Below are positions 60,957-64,000 of a stretch of 64,000 nucleotides of DNA, piece by piece (the first letter of the stretch is position 1; every line of letters begins with the position of its first letter). The position numbers and the translations under genes were made by a program. The stretch covers positions 283,726 through 347,725 of the forward strand of contig JAHDCX010000002.1 in the NCBI GenBank assembly GCA_020629635.1, given 5' to 3'. The DNA comes from Acidimicrobiales bacterium. Its GTDB lineage: Bacteria; Actinomycetota; Acidimicrobiia; Acidimicrobiales; SHLQ01. The notes beneath the pieces were generated by a model. It saw only the letters and a program-made list of their open reading frames with translations. It did not search any database and was not told the DNA's origin.

Positions 60957-63431
60957 GTGGCCGCGAGCTCCACTCCGCCGGAACGGGCGGAGGTCGTCGT
61001 TGTCGGCGGCGGAATCATTGGTGCGTCGATTGCGTACCACCTGACCAAGGCCGGCGTGTCGGATGTGATCGTGCTCGAGCGGCACGAGATCACGGGTGGC
61101 ACGACCTGGCACGCAGCGGGCCTCGTGGCGCAGCTTCGGGCAACCGAGAACCTGACCCGCCTCGCGCAGTACAGCCTCGAGCTCTACAAGAACCTCGAGG
61201 AAGAAACCGGCCAGGCCACAGGGTTCCGTGCGCCGGGCGCAATCCAGTTGGCGACGACCGAGTCGCGCTGGGAAGAGGTGCGTCGTACCGCCGCGATGGC
61301 TCGGTATCTCGGAGTGATCGCGGAAGAGATCGGTCCGAACGAGGTCGCCGAGAAGTTCCCGATGTGCGAGGTCAGCGACGTCGTCGGCGCCATCTGGTTG
61401 CCCGAAGACGGCGCCGTCGGCCCGTCGGATGTGACCCAGGCGCTGATGCGCGGTGCCCGCAACGGTGGCGCTCGACTGTTCGAGGGGTGTGGCGTCGACG
61501 ATGTGATCGTGACCGACGGCCGAGCGACCGGCGTGATCACCGAAGACGGACAACGCATCGAAGCCGACTCAGTCGTGCTCGCCTGCGGTCTGTGGACCCG
61601 TCACCTCGCTGCCAAGCAGGGCGTGAACGTGCCGCTGATGGCGGCGCACCACTACTACGTCGTCACGGAGCCGATCGACGGATGCGACCAGGACTGGCCG
61701 ATCCTTCGTGACCCGGACCGTTTCGCGTATCTCAAGCCCGAAGCCGGCGGCTCGATGCTGGTCGGCCTTTTCGAGCCGGTCGCCATCCCGTGGCCGGCCG
61801 CTGGCCCGCCGCCGACGAACAAATCGTTCATCAGCCTCGACCCCGACGCGGACCATCTCGCCGAGTACCTGCCGCCGACGTTCGATCGGATCCCGATCGT
61901 TCACGAGACCGGTCTCCGGCTGATCTTCGACGGACCGGAGAGCTTCACCCCCGACGACAGCTACATCCTCGGCGAAGCCCCCAATCTGCCGGGCATGTAT
62001 GTCGCGGCAGGGTTCAATTCGATCGGCATCCAGTCGGCGGGCGGCGTCGGCCTGGCCATGGCGCAGTGGATCACCGAGGGGGGACCCGAGCTCGACCTCT
62101 CCGACGTCGACATTCGTCGCTTCGAGTCGTTCGCCTCGACCGAGGGATTTCTGCGGGATCGCACGGTGGAGGGACTTGGCCTGCTCTATGCGCCGCACTG
62201 GCCCCATCGCCAGTACGAGACCGGTCGCGACCTCCGGCGCTCGCCGCTGCATCAGCGCATGGAAGAGCACGGCGCCTGCTTCGGCTCGACGATGGGGTGG
62301 GAACGCCCGATGTTCTTCGCCCGTCCCGAGCTTGGCATCGAGCCGGTGTTCGAATACTCATGGGGTCGTCAGAACTGGCACGAGGCCAACAAGATCGAAC
62401 ACGACGCCGTGCGCAACACCGTCGGCATCTTCGACCTGACGTCGTTCGCGAAGTTCCACGTGCAAGGACGCGACGCCGCGGCGGTGCTCGACCGGATGTC
62501 GGCTGGCGCCGTTGCCGGCGAGGTCGGCGAGTCGGTGTACACGCAGTGGTGCAACGAGAAGGGCGGCATCGAAGCCGACCTGACCGTGAGCCGTCGTGGC
62601 GAGCGCGATTTCTGGGTGATCGGCGGTGCTGGTACCCGGGCCCGCGATCTGCACTCGATCCAACAAGCGATCCTGAACCATCCCGGCGGCGAGGCCAACG
62701 CAACCGTCACCGACGTGACCGGCGGCTATGCGGTCATCGCGGTGATGGGGCCGAACGCCCGCGACCTGCTCCAGCCGCTCACGACCGCCGATCTGTCCGA
62801 CGAGGCGTTCCCGTTCGCCACCAACCAGATGATCGACATCGGATCGTCGTGGGTGTGGGCCAACCGGATGAGCTACGTCGGCGAGCTGGGGTGGGAGCTC
62901 TACGTCGAGGCGAACTTCGCCGTGCACGTGTTCGACACCATCTGGGCTGCCGGTCGGGCGCATGGCGCGGAGTTGTGCGGCTATCACACGCTCAACTCGC
63001 TGCGTTTCGAGAAGGGCTATCGGCACTGGGGCCACGAGGTCACCCCAGATGACTCGCCCGTCCAAGCCGGGCTGTCGTTTGCCGTCGCGTGGGACAAAGA
63101 AGCCGACTTCATCGGTCGTGCTGCGCTCGAGAAGCAGAAGGCCGAAGGCGTCACGCGTCGGCTCGTGCAAGTCGCCGTCAGCGACGAGTCGGTGCTGTTG
63201 CATCACCACGAGCCGCTCTATCGCGACGGCGTCCGGGTCGGCTACGTCACCGACGGCATGTGGGGCCACACGGTCGACGCCGCAGTCGGCATGGCATGGG
63301 CGTACCTACCCCAAGACCAGGTCGACGCAGGCGAGACGGTGAAAGCCGCCTGGATCAACGAAGGCACCTGGCAGGTCGAACTCCCCGGCCGCATGGTCGA
63401 CGCCGACGTCCAGCTCCGCCCCTTCTGCTAA
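60957..63431 (+). CDS. FAD-dependent demethylating dehydrogenase with GcvT domain, copy 2 (DMGDH/sarcosine dehydrogenase-type)
   Basis: 824 residues from GTG 60957, with GAGG 6 nt upstream; TTG 60951 would overlap the previous stop. The FAD motif VVVVGGGIIGASIAYHLTKA and GGTTWHAAGLVAQLRATENL (covalent-flavin-type His) start the oxidase half. FGSTMGWERPMFFARP is the bridge typical of DMGDH/SarDH. The GcvT half includes FDLTSFAKFHVQGRDAAAVL and SYVGELGWELYVEANFAVHV. It differs clearly from copy 1, so a sequential role (second demethylation) is plausible. It is followed by an inverted repeat. Confidence 0.9.
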   Translation: MAASSTPPERAEVVVVGGGIIGASIAYHLTKAGVSDVIVLERHEITGGTTWHAAGLVAQLRATENLTRLAQYSLELYKNLEEETGQATGFRAPGAIQLATTESRWEEVRRTAAMARYLGVIAEEIGPNEVAEKFPMCEVSDVVGAIWLPEDGAVGPSDVTQALMRGARNGGARLFEGCGVDDVIVTDGRATGVITEDGQRIEADSVVLACGLWTRHLAAKQGVNVPLMAAHHYYVVTEPIDGCDQDWPILRDPDRFAYLKPEAGGSMLVGLFEPVAIPWPAAGPPPTNKSFISLDPDADHLAEYLPPTFDRIPIVHETGLRLIFDGPESFTPDDSYILGEAPNLPGMYVAAGFNSIGIQSAGGVGLAMAQWITEGGPELDLSDVDIRRFESFASTEGFLRDRTVEGLGLLYAPHWPHRQYETGRDLRRSPLHQRMEEHGACFGSTMGWERPMFFARPELGIEPVFEYSWGRQNWHEANKIEHDAVRNTVGIFDLTSFAKFHVQGRDAAAVLDRMSAGAVAGEVGESVYTQWCNEKGGIEADLTVSRRGERDFWVIGGAGTRARDLHSIQQAILNHPGGEANATVTDVTGGYAVIAVMGPNARDLLQPLTTADLSDEAFPFATNQMIDIGSSWVWANRMSYVGELGWELYVEANFAVHVFDTIWAAGRAHGAELCGYHTLNSLRFEKGYRHWGHEVTPDDSPVQAGLSFAVAWDKEADFIGRAALEKQKAEGVTRRLVQVAVSDESVLLHHHEPLYRDGVRVGYVTDGMWGHTVDAAVGMAWAYLPQDQVDAGETVKAAWINEGTWQVELPGRMVDADVQLRPFC

Positions 63432-63435
63432 CCAA

Positions 63436-63522
63436 AATGGGGTCAGGTCTGACATAGCAAGAGGTTGGTCAGACCAACGGCGCGAAGCGACGACCTCTTG
63501 CTATGTCAGACTTGACCCCATT
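63436..63522. repeat. 30-bp inverted repeat with GGGGTC core, cruciform-like
   Basis: The left arm 63436-63465 (AATGGGGTCAGGTCTGACAT then AGCAAGAGGT) and the right arm 63493-63522 are inverted copies with one mismatch (AGGTC against AAGTC). An inner palindrome GTTGGTC-A-GACCAAC lies just inside the left arm. The right arm reaches the TAA stop of the TauE/SafE gene. The position between convergent genes would also suit a terminator. Confidence 0.9.
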
Positions 63523-64000
63523 AGGCGAGGAAGATGCCGAGGCGGACGGTGTAGCCGGCCATGACGGTCCAGAAGAGCACGGCGAAGCTGCGTTCGCCGG
63601 CCTTTTCGTTGACGGTCGAGCCGGTCCACGTGCCGAGCGCCATGAGGGGCAACGCGGCGCCCGAGACGAGGAGGCTCGTGCCGCTCAACAGTTGAGCTTC
63701 GGCGAAGATCGCCGTCTTCGTGGCGTCGCCGGCGAATGACGCCAACGATGCGGCACCGACGAAGTGGCGTCGGTCGAGGTCAAGGTTGCGGATCGCGACG
63801 CCCTTGAGCGGCCCCGAGGTCCCGGAGAATCCGCTCGACGCTCCCGAGACGAACGCCAGCAGCGGTGCGAAACCCGCACGCAGCTTCGACAGATCGAATC
63901 GTTCGGCGATCACCGACGCGACAAACATCGAGATGACCCCGACGGTCACCACGACTTCGGGCGCGCGCACGAGGATCGTCGACCCCAACGCCGCTCCTGC
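63521..64000 (-). CDS. TauE/SafE-family permease, C-terminal part (5' end beyond the window)
   Basis: About 159 residues are visible, open at the right edge. Four hydrophobic segments are seen (VVVTVGVISMFVASVIAERF, LLAFVSGASSGFSGTSGPLK, LLVSGAALPLMALGTWTGST, SFAVLFWTVMAGYTVRLGIF). The GxSSGFSGTSGP turn is typical of TauE/SafE proteins, which export sulfite, sulfoacetate or related anions. Next to a taurine-transaminase-like gene, sulfite export is the likely job. It ends at TAA 63521-63523 within the inverted repeat and is convergent with the demethylase. Confidence 0.85.
   Translation of the reverse strand, partial: AGAALGSTILVRAPEVVVTVGVISMFVASVIAERFDLSKLRAGFAPLLAFVSGASSGFSGTSGPLKGVAIRNLDLDRRHFVGAASLASFAGDATKTAIFAEAQLLSGTSLLVSGAALPLMALGTWTGSTVNEKAGERSFAVLFWTVMAGYTVRLGIFLA

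Overview
The window is high-GC DNA, densely packed with genes that often overlap by 4 bp (ATGA, GTGA) and use GTG or TTG starts. The order DUF2342 metalloprotease - tilS - hpt - ftsH - folE - folP - folB - folK - Rossmann/DUF2520 - panC - coaX - lysS matches the actinobacterial arrangement (as in Mycobacterium). The accessory content (HerA/NurA with SbcCD, DUF222-HNH, DUF2330, Rieske plus DMGDH-type enzymes) suggests a marine Acidimicrobiia, for example an Ilumatobacter relative. The order is seen in the sequence; the taxon is inferred. I see no tRNA, rRNA or CRISPR array, and no gene-free stretch over 300 bp.

0-20 kb: the end of an EcsC-like gene; an ECF sigma factor with its zinc anti-sigma factor; then a long + strand run for tRNA lysidine synthesis, purine salvage, FtsH, folate, pantothenate/CoA and NAD biosynthesis and LysS. 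A degenerate phosphatase-like protein sits inside the folate operon. panD is missing from the place where mycobacteria carry it. Two tandem polyprenyl-phosphate sugar transferases follow.

20-36 kb: a DUF2330 membrane protein, methionine synthesis (metY), trehalose and glucose-phosphate metabolism (otsA, pgm), a DUF222-HNH endonuclease beside a 20-bp perfect inverted repeat, a frameshifted gene, a polyprenyl diphosphate synthase, clpC, and an unusual lipoprotein-TM-HAD fusion.

36-47 kb: a seven-gene minus-strand block, mostly joined by ATGA/GTGA overlaps: HerA-like ATPase, SbcD (Mre11), SbcC (Rad50), NurA-like nuclease, a QueG-like Fe-S protein, a SNF2 helicase and a SWIM-like protein. It resembles the archaeal end-resection module with extra partners.

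47-54 kb: a DUF3097 protein; a thioredoxin-like lipoprotein whose first active-site Cys codon is an in-frame TGA, a candidate selenocysteine, with a possible SECIS hairpin just after it; an RTX-Rpf fusion; a NERD-like protein; a divergent RimK/M14 pair; and a MarR/YceI pair with paired operators.

54-64 kb: a Rieske oxygenase, a taurine-pyruvate aminotransferase-like enzyme, two FAD/GcvT (DMGDH-type) demethylases and the end of a TauE/SafE permease. Together these could degrade a methylated amine such as glycine betaine or, more speculatively, taurine betaine. Dispersed GGGGTC-core repeats flank genes here and at 25.4 kb, and three hairpin repeats lie between the aminotransferase and the first demethylase.
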